Origin: Anaspis maculata
Taxonomy: Eukaryota; Arthropoda; Insecta; Coleoptera; Scraptiidae
Assembly (NCBI GenBank): GCA_949128115.1
Contig: OX421964.1
Location: 35,208,177 to 35,272,176, forward strand
Direction: 5' to 3'
DNA length: 64,000 bases
Shown here: one piece after another, positions 32,601 through 43,716 of the stretch
Layout of the letters: each line of letters starts with the position of its first letter
Numbering within the stretch: position 1 is the first letter of the stretch
Program-made: the position numbers and the translations under genes
Notes under the pieces: generated by a model
Told to the model about the DNA's origin: nothing
Database searches by the model: none
The model's input: the letters and a program-made list of their open reading frames with translations, nothing else

Positions 32601-33541
32601 CTAGCCAAGGGCCGATGACACCAATAATTGGGAAGGACCTGGGTGACCTGGTCTGTGTCGACTTCTACGGGCCGCTGCCGACTAGTCGGGGAGCCAACTT
32701 CATCTTCGTGGCCGTAGACGCGTTTTCAAAGTTTCTGAAGCTGTACCCGCTGAAGACTGCTACCGCAAAGGCTGCCGTCAATAAGGTGCTCCATGACTAT
32801 GCCAATTACATCCAGCCACGACGTGTACTAAGTGATCATGGAAGTCAGTTCACTTCTAAGAAGTGGCAGGGACCACTGCTGGCAGCCAACATAACACCGA
32901 CACTAGCTTCTATCCGACATCCCAGTTCAAATCCATGCGAGCGAGTCATGCGGGAATTAAGCCGCATTTTCCGTGCGTACTGTCAAGACCAACATGTCAA
33001 GTGGGCGAGCCACCTGCCCCAAATCGAAGAATGTATCAACCAAGTGCCACACGCAAGTACGGGGTACTCGCCTTACCATGTCCTCTATGGTCGAGAGCCT
33101 CCAATGCCGTTGGATGCTCTCACTCACAAACTGCTGCCAACAAGAAAGGTAGAGACCCAAGAGGAGATCCGACGCAACGTGCTGAAGAATCTGCAACATC
33201 AGGCTGAGCTCCGATGCAAACAACAAAGGGGCCTTACTACGAAGTTGCAGATCGGTGATTGGGTGCTGCTGAAGACAAATCCATCCTCAGCGACAGCCAC
33301 AGGGACGTATGCCAAGTTCCTGCCCTTGTACGAGGGACCGTATGTGGTAAAGGCTACGCCACATCCCAACACGTATGCCATTGCAAATGCTGAGACACAA
33401 GCCAGGAGGGGCGTGTACAACATGAGCAATCTGAAACTGTACTACCGACCTGATGACAACCCCTCGGACGCCAATCCCAAAAGTGGCAGCACTAACCGAG
33501 TTCAACCCCAACGGAAGGTTAGCAGAAGGGACGCGAGTTGA
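29618..33541 (+). CDS. pol: Pol polyprotein: macro domain, protease, RT, RNase H, integrase
   Basis: 1307 codons from the first ATG; the frame is open from 29516, so Gag-Pol fusion by frameshift is likely and the ATG may not be used. Domains by residue: TARG1/OARD1-like macro domain about 24-161; aspartic protease with VDTG at 229-232; reverse transcriptase about 430-620 with IDLRSSYWQI (518), LPFGL (551) and catalytic YIDD (581-584); RNase H about 724-845 with D730, E771 and D796; integrase with an HHCC zinc finger (H948, H953, C983, C986), catalytic D1015, D1073, E1108 (34 residues between the last two) and a GPY module at 1240. All key residues are present and no stop interrupts the frame. 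It ends 45 nt before the right LTR. Length is normal for gypsy Pol plus one extra N-terminal domain. Confidence 0.95.
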   Translation: MTYPGGRMREGPPFRDGIQVAPHIQVLEGDVFTAPSDFALVHCVAEDFEMSRGIAAEVRKRFKGEAELRDQKKRVGQVAKLVCADRTILYLVTKKRSYEKPTYAALKECLEVLRGECRLSGLNKLAMPKIGCGLDRLNWGTVEGLIKNTFENTPIKVWIYDNIRIPRQATLSDSYLAYDEVSTPEGKSFGILSLHRGLQDAVEDADPRPYRVTPEIVCQVEGVPTRALVDTGSEVSCLSEDMWQAILTTGRRPATLPVTAIQLRGAIGQKSCRIVVQSDISLQIRGKVCQVPALIVRNLIKPLILGADWLSYTQATIDFEQQLLQLRVDGEELQVEFQRGEHVIEEGCQAGADPADACHVEVTLAPETSRTPKGSIRQELQSKVDQLSCSARQKSELMRILINSEDIFKNEPGVTHLYEHRIELHDDTPFIQRPYPVPFALRPAVEETITEMLRLGVIRREASSFASPMTVTKKKDGTVRICLDARAINEKMVADTETPPAPEELLRYFRDVRVMSTIDLRSSYWQIPLHPASRKYTAFLYNGRSYTYTRLPFGLKTSTGSFSRAMDIVLGPEVREFAVNYIDDLLVASATWEEHLGHLAKVLEKLKVARMTVNLEKSSFLQTEVKFLGHILTTEGIKADPEKVMAIRRFPTPQKHKDVRAFLGLCNYYRKFSKDYSDATKPLTHLLRKDVKWQWGPQEQVVFDNVKNLFLETVLLKHPKGDQTFYVQTDSSGYGLGAELYQLHDENRGVIAFASRSLRGAELNYTTTEKELLGVIFALDKFRMYIQGARIVIRTDHAALKFLGRCRLLNERLTRWTLFLSQFNYTIEHVKGKENVVPDILSRFPMDGNGTNEYPRDQPIVALFEVEESPEVLAMLGDLQQRQKDDEYLSPIWKCKLLPDEPCAPSVQRVRDRYCVHANVLIYRAAHDTQARLAIPASCVKQLTWYHHQLLGHFGATKVHQAMKQVYHWPNMSCRIRQIIRSCDLCQKTKHPNRTSQGPMTPIIGKDLGDLVCVDFYGPLPTSRGANFIFVAVDAFSKFLKLYPLKTATAKAAVNKVLHDYANYIQPRRVLSDHGSQFTSKKWQGPLLAANITPTLASIRHPSSNPCERVMRELSRIFRAYCQDQHVKWASHLPQIEECINQVPHASTGYSPYHVLYGREPPMPLDALTHKLLPTRKVETQEEIRRNVLKNLQHQAELRCKQQRGLTTKLQIGDWVLLKTNPSSATATGTYAKFLPLYEGPYVVKATPHPNTYAIANAETQARRGVYNMSNLKLYYRPDDNPSDANPKSGSTNRVQPQRKVSRRDAS
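29687..30100 (+). other. TARG1/OARD1-type macro domain within Pol
   Basis: Pol residues 24-161. Seen in the translation: an EGDVF start, HCVAEDFEMSRGIA (42-55), LVTKKRSYEKPTY (91-103) and MPKIGCGLDRLNW (127-139). These are the signature blocks of the ALC1-like macro domain of TARG1, which removes ADP-ribose from glutamate and aspartate. The two residues known to be needed in human TARG1, Lys84 and Asp125, correspond to K94 and D135 here with the same 41-residue spacing. The fold should therefore bind ADP-ribose and may be an active hydrolase (inference). It probably derives from a captured host gene. Its purpose in the element is unknown; countering host ADP-ribosylation, as viral macro domains do, is one idea. 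Confidence 0.88.
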
Positions 33542-33570
33542 GTTTCCTGTGCCCATGCTGAGCAGCCGAA

Positions 33571-33586
33571 AACTCAAGGGGGTGAC
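33571..33586 (+). other. Candidate polypurine tract
   Basis: aactcaagggggtgac directly precedes the right LTR. The purine run is short (aaggggg), so this is a weak but correctly placed plus-strand priming site. Confidence 0.45.
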
Positions 33587-36500
33587 TGTAAGATCCTGAC
33601 CGAGAAGAGAATGCACAAGCAATTTTATTAAACGAGCCGTTAGTGTCCGGAAGGCGAAATGTAAAACAGATGATGCCTAGAATCGTGGGAACGCGGTGGA
33701 GGAAACCCAAAAAAGGACCAGACGTTATTTAATCTTCGTGTGCGCGAAAATTTCGGTGAAAGGCTAAGTCAACACGTATTAATTGCCAATGGAGGTGCCC
33801 GGACACATGAACTTCGTTCGACATAAAACCGAAAAATCCAAGCCAAATGGGCGTGTAACAGAATTAGGGTAAATTAGACGACGAACCCATCAAAGGACCC
33901 CGCTGCGCTGGGACCAGGGCGAGCGACCAACCCCCAATGTATGTGTGAACGTCTGGAGATGACGAAAACAACGGACTTTGCGCGAATCTATGTTAATTGA
34001 ATATTAAAAGTGTTATTCTAGTTCTGTAATTGCCATTACTATGGTGGTTGAATTCGCGTGCACGCACAGGTGAAGAAAACACCAAATAACATGTTATTGG
34101 GAGCCGGGAAAATTGCAAACGATAAGACCGCGATGTTCGTAAAAATAAATGAATTAAACTAGTGTGTGCATCGGGAAATCAAACCACTATAGTAAGGGCA
34201 TAAGCTTAGGTCAAATTCGTTCAAATTTACTGAGTAAGTAGAAAAGTAGGTAAGTGGCACCAACAGAATGCGACACGGGATGACATCTATGGGGTGGTGT
34301 GTGAAATCAAAATTGCAGGCCGCGACCAGAGCAGGCTGTGAAGGGAGAGGGGACAATCCGGACAAAGCTACTCAGCGAATCCAAAGCCGAGGGTGGTTTT
34401 TGAAGAGGTCGGTGATTGGTCAATGACTTAAGCCACAAGAGGGGATGGAAAAATCTGAGCTATGGGAAAAGGAGAGCGTAATTCGGGAGTGACGATTGAG
34501 ACGTTTTTGCGAACGGTCGAGAAATTAATTTCGTGACGGTTCCGAAATTTGGTCTAAGACTCGCTATAAAAATATATTGTTTGAGTAAAATCCCGTACAC
34601 TTGGGGAGATTTAATTTTGTGAATATTTCGAGCTTTGTCTAAAATTCTCTATTGTGAATTTCTGTAAGCAGAATCGAGTCTACTCGGGAAGGTTTGATTC
34701 GCGAAGTCGCGGCTTTGATAATCATTTGCTTTTAGAGTTAAATTGGGGTTTGTGGAAAGTTTGGGTTCTAAATAGTCATCGTAGAATTGTTTGTTGGGAT
34801 TCAAGGTGTGGGAGTTATTTGCTTTGCAGTGTTCACGAGATCTCGATTACTTGTGCACGGGAAACTTAGTGGGGTCTGCGAGTTCAGTGTTTCTAAGTGC
34901 CTGATTGTGAAACATAACAAGGAATAGTTCCTGTCAACGATTGATAGCAGAGAAAGGTTGGAGCCCCTTAATTGTGTGTTAGACTGTACCTGATTATGTT
35001 TTCCGGATAAAATGTTCGACTATGATTTTGTGTCAGAAGGCCTCAACCTCAATGTTTCAGTTTAGAATTACCTGTTGCTGAAAATCACAAGTGACGGCTG
35101 GTGAATGTGACCGCGGGGTGGGTCTTGTTCTGTTTGTCTGTTGGTTTGTTTGTTTATTTGCTTGTCAGTACTTGACGTGGGAGCAAGTCCCACCATGTTC
35201 AATTAACGGACCGAGTCGCCGTAATAAGGATAAGCGGTGTAGTACCGCTATCACAACCGACCCCTTCGTTAAGATAGGAAGCCATGGTGCACTTTGAGCC
35301 GCGGAATTGAAGCCCTTTTTGTTTGTCAGTTCGGCGAGTGATGACTCCTAGCTCGATGAAAAAAACCTAGTCTGAGTCGCCAATGACCGGCGAAAGTTCA
35401 AGAGCCACCGATGGGAATACCTATGTATTAAAAAAAGAACGTGAAGGCCTAGTGAACAGCTTCGGCGAACGTGTGGTTTCGAGGGTTTAGGGATCTTTGC
35501 ATGTCTCGCATGATAGCGTTTCCGCGAGGGACCGGTGGTCGCGGGGGTCGTATATTCATCTGTAAGTTGTGTCACTTCCGGCCCAGCGACTGAAGAAAAC
35601 TGGCCATCGTAAAGAAAAGAATAAGTCCTCCCAAATAACAAGATTAGTAATATAAATTTGGTCCGTTCATTATTTCATGTGTAATTTGAAATTGATGTAA
35701 AAAGTCACAATAGACTGCCGTGCTTCCTTAGGGTAGATAGCAGCTTTTCAGGTGACTCAAGAAGACGTCGGTGCCCAGGCCGAGAATATAGGTTAGGCCG
35801 ACTAAGTAGGTCAGAAACTCCTTTTATGCACCCTGCGGAAAACATTACACCATGCCCGTGTGTGCTATAAAATTCGGGAAGACGAAGATGCGTTATTGAA
35901 GGTACGATTTCCTCATTAATTATAAAAGTCTCTGGGCGAGATGCAGTGGAGCCACCTTGGCACGAAAATAACGTAATGGGGGTGAGGGTCAGTGAGCTGA
36001 TCGAAAAGCCCATTTCTACAGGAGAACAATCAAAATTGTCCCGCAAATTAAAGCCTAGACACAGGAATCATAGTTCGAAATACGGAAATATTTTAGATTG
36101 TAATTCGAATATTTATGTACATGTATTGAGATTTGGCGCCTTGAAATATGCTTGTGTAAATCGTTGGAAAAACGAGAGAAGCCGCCAGCTGCATTGTTAG
36201 GTAACCCTTTTAACTAGATTCAGTCAGGGACGTCTCTCAGAGGTTTGATCAGGTTTTCTTTCAGGAACAACATAATCGCCCGCCGTGACAGGTAGACTAG
36301 TTAGCGTTGCTTCATCTCAACGGTGTGGCGGCAGCATCCCTCCTTCCAGTTGACATTGTTCAACTAGGGGGTGCAATGCCTCCCCGCCGTTCGATTGTAA
36401 AATGTAGGGACTTTCAGGTTAGGTAGTTGTCACTGAGAGCTTTCGCATCTAGTGAAACTAAATTAGTCTAATTAATATAAGAGCTTCTGAGCCCGCTAGA

Positions 36501-37001
36501 GCGAAGTTAGTCGGCCAGAATCATTATAGTCTGCGAACGAATTTGATCATTAGCCTAAGTACTCGATGTATTGCCAATTGAACAATCAATTTCTTATGTA
36601 CAAATAAATCTAAGTGTGGTCCAAAGGTTGTCTGTTATCATTTCATTGCAAGGTCTGTGGTTTTAAATCACTAATCATAGAACGAGAAAGGCGGGGGGGG
36701 GAGGGAATGATAGGGAATGGAAGAGAAGTGAAAGGGGCTGTGGAACCTGTAATTAGTGGGCTTAACTCATTTAACAAGCAGTTAAGGGCTAATTACGTCA
36801 GCGGTGATCAGCGACGACGATGGAGGGGCGGGTGAGAAATAGGGGGAAAGGGGTAAGGGACATGACGTAGGAAAGAAAGGATGAGATACTCGAGCCCCGG
36901 CGAGGGGTACAGGGTAAGACCGAAGGTGTAAGTATCAGACTTAACTATTTATGTTAACCTAGACGGTCCCGAAACTATGGCCAGGGAAGGGTTATGTTAC
37001 A
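33587..37001 (+). repeat. Right LTR (3415 bp)
   Basis: Same length as the left LTR, with all short frames identical at offset 10,086. The one difference I found is G at 33809 against A at 23723. Near-identity of two 3.4-kb LTRs means that very little time has passed since insertion, or that gene conversion has occurred. Confidence 0.95.
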
Positions 37002-37005
37002 GTAC
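37002..37005. repeat. Right target-site duplication GTAC
   Basis: Matches 23497-23500. Confidence 0.85.
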
Positions 37006-38941
37006 ATTGAAAAACCCAATAAAGTGTTCAAAACAAGACGAAATTAGTACAGACATAAATAAATAAACGTACGTACCATGTAGCCCAGTCATCCTAGCAT
37101 TCGAGGTCGGAATCTCTCCCATAAAGCTGGATTTTTGCATACATGTCCAGAAAACAGCTTTCTTTCTATTAGTGATAAAAAAAATTTCTGAGACCCGGAG
37201 CGTTTTCCGCCATTTTGAAAAAACTGTCACTTTTTTCAGTTTTTCTTGAATAACTCTGTAAATATTTAACTTATTGGCATGAAAGTTTTTGCAGTGATTA
37301 AAGCTTGAAATTCTCCATCCAATGCTGCCAAAAATATTTTTTTTAGGATCCATGGTTTCTAAGAAATGTCAAATGAGTTAAGTGACTTTATTCACTTTCA
37401 TCATTCCATTTGACCAATTGGAAAAAAATTATCGAGCTTTCAACAGATCTGCACTCTTTTGCATTCGAATAAACATAGAAGAGGCTTCCAAAAAATATTC
37501 ATATATCGGTCGGTCTGCAGGTCTAACGGTCAGTCTGGTGGTCGGTCTGTTGAATTTTGTGCCCAGATTTATTCCCAAGCCGTCAAACCAATCCCGACCA
37601 AATTTGGTAAATTCATAAGTGACAAGTTTTGAACGACAACATCCAATTGTCATCCTGTTCTGTCACTTGGAAATGTCACTACAAAAAAATGACAGAAGGT
37701 CTATCTCACCGAATGCAACTTGTGATACATCATTCCAGAGCCCTCAAAAAAATGCATACAAAATAGCCAATGAGAACCTCTAATGTTGCGTCTGTCACAA
37801 AATCACAAGCTGTCAAACTTTAAATTTTAATTTTTCATAACTCTTGAAGTACGGAACGGAATTGAACCAAATTTTGTTCCCAACAATAGTGCCTCACAAT
37901 AATTTGATGGATCATGAAATGTACCGGCAGCAGACAGGGATGCAACCCGAGAAAAAAAAGGACCCCGCACGTTTTCTATGAAAAAGTGGTTTCGGTGAAT
38001 TTGGCTAATTTTTTTATATGTTGTAGATCTGGATTCAAGAAATATATTCCTGAAAAATTGGACCCCTCCTATGAACAGTTTTTCCCCTACACCCCTAATA
38101 AGGCCAAAATTAGGAATAGTCTCAAATTTTTTGAAATTTATGGAACTGGTTCAAATCGAACTCGTGATCAAGGGAAAAATAATTTTAAAAATCCAAGTTG
38201 TGAATTGGGGTAGTTATCAAAGGGGTTGGGGATCGAAATTGAGAAAATAAATTAAAATTCCGAATTTTTTTATTCTTATCTAATCTGAACAGGATAATAA
38301 TCGACAAATAATTTTGGAAAATCTAAATCAATCAATTGGGGGCTATTCTAAAGGGGGCTGGGGGTCGAAATCAAGAAAACGCAGTGAAATTCTGGAATTT
38401 GCGGTTCCCATAATATATGATTTTACGAGCAATGGGGAGATTGCTCAAAAAAATCTAAACCAATGAATTTGGGTGTTATTAAGGGGGTAGAGGGTCGAAC
38501 TTGAGAAAACAGTGGAGTTCTGGAACTTCCAGTTTATCTAAGGAAGATCTGGGCGAATGACAAAATGATAATACAACCAATGTGAATAAGGACTGAGTTC
38601 ATCGTTTCTCGATCATCCTCACCCCTTACCCAGGTACCTGGGTACCAAGCTCTGGGTACAACCATTATGATACCTACCCACAACCACAATGAGGGCCGGG
38701 GGGAGGGGGGTGGAATCGAGACTACTTGCAACAGCATTATTAATTACAGTTCTCGAGAAGCTCTCCACGGTTCTGTGTGCTGTCCATCATATAGCTTGTG
38801 TCAACAAAAATTGACTGGACTATCTTTTTTTAAATAAACATAAATCCTGCTTTTGGTCATTGGTTGATTCAATGAGATTCCAAAAATAGATCGATATTAG
38901 AAGTAAGGCTCAATTTTTCAAATCTGAATTTTTAGTTCTAA

Positions 38942-39446
38942 AGGGTCTTTCAATAAGAGTGATAGAACTTTGATAAGATTGTACTGTTATTTTTTGACAT
39001 AAATACTCAGTATATCTTACAAAATCATCTTCTTTCAACAAGACGGGGCTACGTGCCACACAGCAGGAGAAACCTTGAGACTTGTTGGCCGGAAACTTCC
39101 AAGGAAGAACAATTTCGCGGAATGGCGATTTCAATTGGCCAGCGAGATCTTGCGATATTACGTCCCTGAACTTTTTTCTGTGGGGTTATGTGAAGTCCCT
39201 GGTATACAAGAACAAGCCCAGAACCATTGAAGCCCTGAGGGACAATATTGTGCGTGTTATTACTGAAATAGAGCCCGATATCTGCCAGAAAGTCATTACA
39301 AATTGGACTTCTCGTCTGCCCGCCGTTAGACAAAGTCGAGGAGGCCATTTACTAGATGTTATTTTCCACACATAATGTCAAAAACTGTTCTTTGTTAATT
39401 TGTTTAATTTCAATTTGAAGTTCTATCACTCTCACTGAAGGACCCT
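38942..39446 (+). mobile_element. Internally deleted mariner element with transposase remnant
   Basis: Imperfect inverted termini (AGGGTCTTTCAATAAGAGTGATAGAACTT at the left, complement at the right) bound about 505 bp, with TA at or next to each border. The interior retains the C-terminal third of a mariner transposase. A FQQDGATCHTA block (second catalytic Asp, codon at 39042) is followed by a frameshift, and then 39082-39375 holds SCDIT (third Asp), FFLWGYVKSLVY and a terminal RGGHLLDVIF. The two Asp codons are about 37 residues apart, as in DD37D mariners. The N-terminal half is missing, so it is non-autonomous and dead as a gene. Confidence 0.85.
39082..39375 (+). pseudogene. Mariner transposase C-terminal fragment
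   Basis: 97 codons, mostly in frame with the mariner catalytic core end. WPARSCDITSLNFFLWGY corresponds to the family pattern WPPRSPDLTPLDFFLWG, and the tail NWTSRLPAVRQSRGGHL to its usual end. The upstream part (FQQDGATCH) is in another frame because of a one-base indel. The DNA-binding domain and first catalytic Asp are absent. Confidence 0.8.
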
Positions 39447-40451
39447 ACCCTCGACCCTACCCCTACACTATGAATTTAAAGTTTCGGAATTTCTTCCTTT
39501 TTCTAGATTTTGACCACTGTCCCCTCAGTAGGTAACCATCTCAATTTATTGATTCAGATTTTTTAAATTATTTCTCCATTACCCTATTCCTGGAATGCCA
39601 ATTCCTTTACTCGATTTCGACCTCCGCCCCCTCGATAATTACTCCAATTCACAACTTATATTTTTTATTCTTCAACTTAATGTGAGCCAGTTTCATGAAT
39701 TTTAAAATGCTTGAGACAAATTCTTATTTGGACTAGGACATGGTTGTAGGCAGATATTATGGTAGGTGGGAAAAGGGATGGTCGAGAAATGAAGAACTCA
39801 ATCCTTATGCAGATTGGTTTTATTATCATTTTGTCATTCACCCAGATCAATTTTTAGATGAACTGTAAGGTCCATAATTTCATTGTTGTCCTGATTTCGA
39901 CCCTCTACTTCCTCAATGACACCAGAACTCATTGGTTTAGATTTTTTGAATTATTCTCTCAATAATGGGAATCGCAAGTTTCGAAATGCTACTTCGTTCC
40001 CTTGATTTTGACCCCCAGCCCTCTTTAGAATAACACCCCATCAATTGATTTAGGTTTTCCAAAATTATTTCTCCATTATTATTCTGTTCAGATTAAAGAA
40101 TAATATTAAATAATAATTCTTATTTTATATAAGAATAAAAAAATTCGGAATTTTAATTTATTTTCTCAATTTCGATCCCCAACCCCCTTGATAACTACCC
40201 CAATTCATAACTTGGATTTTTTTAATTATTTTTCCCATGATCACGAGTTCGATTTGGACCAGTTTCGTGAATTTCAAAAAATTTGAGACTATTCCTAATT
40301 TTGGCCTTATTAGGGGTGTAGGGGAAAAACTGTTCATAGGAGGAGTCCAATTTTTTAGGAATATATTTCTTGAATCAAGAACTACAACATATAAAAAATT
40401 TAGCCAAATTCACCGAAACCACTTTTTCATATAAAACGTGCGGGGTCCTTT

Positions 40452-42840
40452 GCCTAGTCATCCGAGCCTGTAGTGTACCTACTTGAAATAGTCAAAAAAT
40501 CATCTCTTGCTTGAAGAAAGTAGTTCCCAAACGGTTTTCTTGCTATATGTTAGCTCTTCCCTATCTCTTTAACATGGTGAAAGCAGACATCCCTCTGACG
40601 TGTTCTATTTAGTATACAGGGTGAAGATTGAAAAATGAATATTTATAAATGTTTATTCCGTTGAAATAATCCTCGAGAAAAACAGGCTTTCATTATTTAG
40701 CAACTTTATTGTTTCCTGCTGAACATGTGAAAAATGTACCACTCCATAGCCACTGGTATTCTACGTACAGGGTGAAATCGATTTTTTCCAATATTTCTAT
40801 CTTTATCGAATAAATCAAGACAAAAACCATTTCCAGCTCTGTTACAAGCCATTAGTCTCTAATTCAAGATACAAAAATGTCAGATTTTGTCAAACTGCAG
40901 AAACACAACATACAGGGTGAAACTTAAGATTGATTTCACATTCACCCTGTACGTAGAATACCAGCGGCTGTAGAGGCGTACATTTTTGACATGTTCAATA
41001 GGAGACTATGAAGTATAGACTATATACTATAAGTAAGTATAAGTATATCTACTTATACAAAAAATCATAAGACTAGAAGCTTTATCAGTAAATAAGGGAA
41101 CGTATAAGAAGTACGGCTGAGGATCGACTGTATAATCTGGCTCATTTCTGGCGTAGAAACGGCTTCCAGATAAAGAAAGGCGTTTTTTGCAGTTTTTTGA
41201 CGGCAAATAATAACCATAAAAAGTTCATATCCAAGGTGGCATGCAGAAGCAAAAATCAATCATTCAGAACAACCGCCTTGATAGCAAGCGACTTCAACTA
41301 TTGATGATGGTTTCATATTTATTATTGATTTTTCAACATCTATCCGATGGGATCTCACTTGTTCAAGCAAGGTTCCTACCTGTGTACGTAGATCTCGACG
41401 TAGATGTAAGAACCTCTCAAAATCAATACATGCGAAAAAGTGGACTTGAATACTCTCTTACCCTTAAACACACAGCATTCTTTTCAAGTGTACCATCAGG
41501 TACAAACATGGCGTGATGGACGTGATGTGAAGAACAAGTTTCTGGATTAGGGATGGAAAGCTATACACCCCATGGTATTCAACATATCCCAATGACCGAG
41601 GTCCCTGCCTCATGAAGTCTTTTGTCGCAAATCTCCTGGAAACTGTAGGTACGTAGGCAGCATTTTCAATGAAAATGTATTTACAAGCAACTGTGGAAAG
41701 ATGGCTCTTGTCTCGAAGATGGTGTTGTATCCTTCGGGCCCTAGATGTTTATAGTGAGAGGGGTCTTCATCACACATATCTTCCGTCATCTCACGTGGTG
41801 TTGTAACTGAGTTTTGGTATTTTTTCTCATGTCCTCTTCTGAAAATTCTTCATGCAAAACTGGCGATATTATCTTACAAATGTGTATCGAAAATGATGAG
41901 AAGAATGAAGATCAATAATTTTCAGTCTAGGTTGGACAGATAATATTATCAGTTGAGCATGGAGAATTTTTTAAAAAGGACATGCAAAAAATATCAAAAA
42001 TCAGTTACGACACTACGTGAGATATCGGACGATATGTACAGATGTTGAGCTTGAGCTTGATCCAAGTGCGATTTAGAAATTTCTGTTTCACAGCAGCTAG
42101 GCTCAGATGACTAGTTCAAACGGTTTGTTGCTATTATGGTTAGCTCATACCTACCTGTTTAACATGTCAAAAGCATACATCCTTGTGACGCGTACTACTT
42201 AGTTGGTGTACAGGGTGAAAATAATAAAATAAATCTTCGAATTTTTTTTATTCAAGGTCAAATAATTCCCGAAAAAGACAGTCTTCCATTATTCAGCAAC
42301 CTTACGATCCCCTATTGAACATGTGAGAAATGTACCCCTCTATAGCCGCTGGTATTCTACGTACCAAAAATTTGATTTCACCCTGTATGTTGTGTTTTTG
42401 CATTTTGAGGAATCTGAAATTTTTGTATTTTGAATAAGAAATAATAGGCTTGTAACAGGGCTGAAAATGGTTTTTGTCTTGATTTATCCGATAGATAGAA
42501 ATATTGGAGAAAATCGATTGCACCCTGTACGCAGAATACCAGCGGCTATGGAGTGATACATCTTCCACATGTTCAGCAGGAGACTATAAAGTTTCTTAAT
42601 GATGAAAGACTGTTTTTCTCGAGGATTATTTCAACGGAAAAAACATTTTCAAATATTCATTTTTCAATGTTCACCCTGTATACTGAATACTACACGTCAC
42701 AGAAATGTCTGCTTTTACCATGTTGAAGAGATGTGGAAGAGCTTACCATATAGCAAAAAAATCGTTTGAGAACTACTTCCTTCAAGCAAGGGATGATTTT
42801 TTGACTGTAGTAGGTACACTACAGGCTCGGATGACTAGGC
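40452..42840. mobile_element. Palindromic element F3b nested in F3
   Basis: The left end GCCTAGTCATCCGAGCCTGTAG is mirrored at the right end. The motif GCC(C/T)AGTCATCC(G/T)AGC is shared with F3, so this is a related element inserted into its relative. The F3 arm sequence near 37935-37965 (ggatgcaacccgag..ggaccccgcac) is contiguous, whereas its complement is split by F3b. Multiple cagggtga / tcaccctg words (40617, 40768, 40913, 40942, 42211, 42378, 42521, 42671) mark internal junctions of the arms. No intact gene. Confidence 0.8.
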
Positions 42841-43716
42841 AATTTTTTTTCAGGTTGCATCTCTGTCTGCTGCCGGTATATTTCATGATCCATCAAATTA
42901 TTGCAAGACACTCTTGTTGGGAACAGAATTTGGTTTAATTCCGTTCTGTACTTCAAGAGTTATGAAATGTTGAAATTTAAAGTTTGACAGCTTGTGATTT
43001 TTTGACAGATGCAACATTGAGAGTTCTCACTGACTATTTTGTATGCATTTTTTCGAGGGCTTTGAAATGATGTGTCACAAGTTGCATTTGGTGAGATAGA
43101 CCATCTGTCATTCTTTTGTAGTGACAGATCAAGATGACATTTGGATTTTGTCGTTGAAACCTTGTCACTTACGAATCTACCAAATTTGGTCGGGATTGGT
43201 TCAACGGCTTGGGAATAAATCTGGGCACAAAATTCAACAGACCGACCACCAGACTGACCGTTAGACCTGCAGACCGACCGACATAATGAATATTTTTTGG
43301 GAGCCTTTTTTATGTATACTCGAATGCAAAAGAGGGCAGATCTGTTGAAAGCCCAATAATTTTTTTTCAATTGGTCAAATGAAATGATGAAAGTGAATGA
43401 AGTCGCTTAATTTCATTTGACATTTCTCAGAAGCCATGGAATCTAGAAAAAATATTTTTCCCACATTGGTTGCAGAATCTCAAGCTCTAATCACTGCAAA
43501 AACTTTTATGTCAATAAGTTGAATATTCACAGAGTTATTCAAGAAAAACTGAAAAAATGACAGATTTTTCAAAATGGTGGAAAACGCTCCGGGTCTCAGA
43601 AAAAATTTTCATCACTAATTGAGAGAGGGCTGTTTTCTGGACATGTATGCAAAAATCCAGCTTTATGGGAGAGATTCCGACCTCAAGCCCTGAAATGAGC
43701 TAGGATGACTGGGCTA

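Larger units (their letters stand above)
23501..37001 (+). mobile_element. Complete, recent Ty3/gypsy retrotransposon carrying a macro domain
   Basis: A 13,501-bp element with LTRs at 23501-26915 and 33587-37001 (exact offset 10,086), TGTAA..TTACA ends and a GTAC duplication. The internal part is 6671 bp: a ~1.2-kb leader, gag, and pol in the order macro domain, protease, reverse transcriptase, RNase H, integrase. The protease-RT-RNaseH-integrase order defines Ty3/gypsy (Metaviridae). No env-like frame exists, because pol stops 45 nt before the right LTR. Both frames are open and the LTRs show one difference that I could find (A at 23723, G at 33809), so the insertion is young and may be competent. 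Confidence 0.95.
37083..43714. mobile_element. 6.6-kb palindromic element F3 with TA flanks
   Basis: The left end GCCCAGTCATCCTAGC (37083) is the exact complement of the right end (43699-43714), and TA borders both sides. Arm segments match over more than 1 kb on each side: for example the gagacccggagcgttttccgcc, tcggtctgcaggtctaacggt and caaatttggt segments near 37200-37620 match the complement near 43130-43600, and 37960-38400 matches the complement of 39960-40440. It is interrupted by F3b (40452-42840) and by a deleted mariner (38942-39446). Short frames in the arms are mirrored shadows, and no transposase of its own is visible. Confidence 0.8.

Noticed and set aside
33542..33586. Possible env gene downstream of pol
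   Set aside because: Only 45 nt separate the pol stop from the right LTR, and no other frame of adequate length is free in the internal region.
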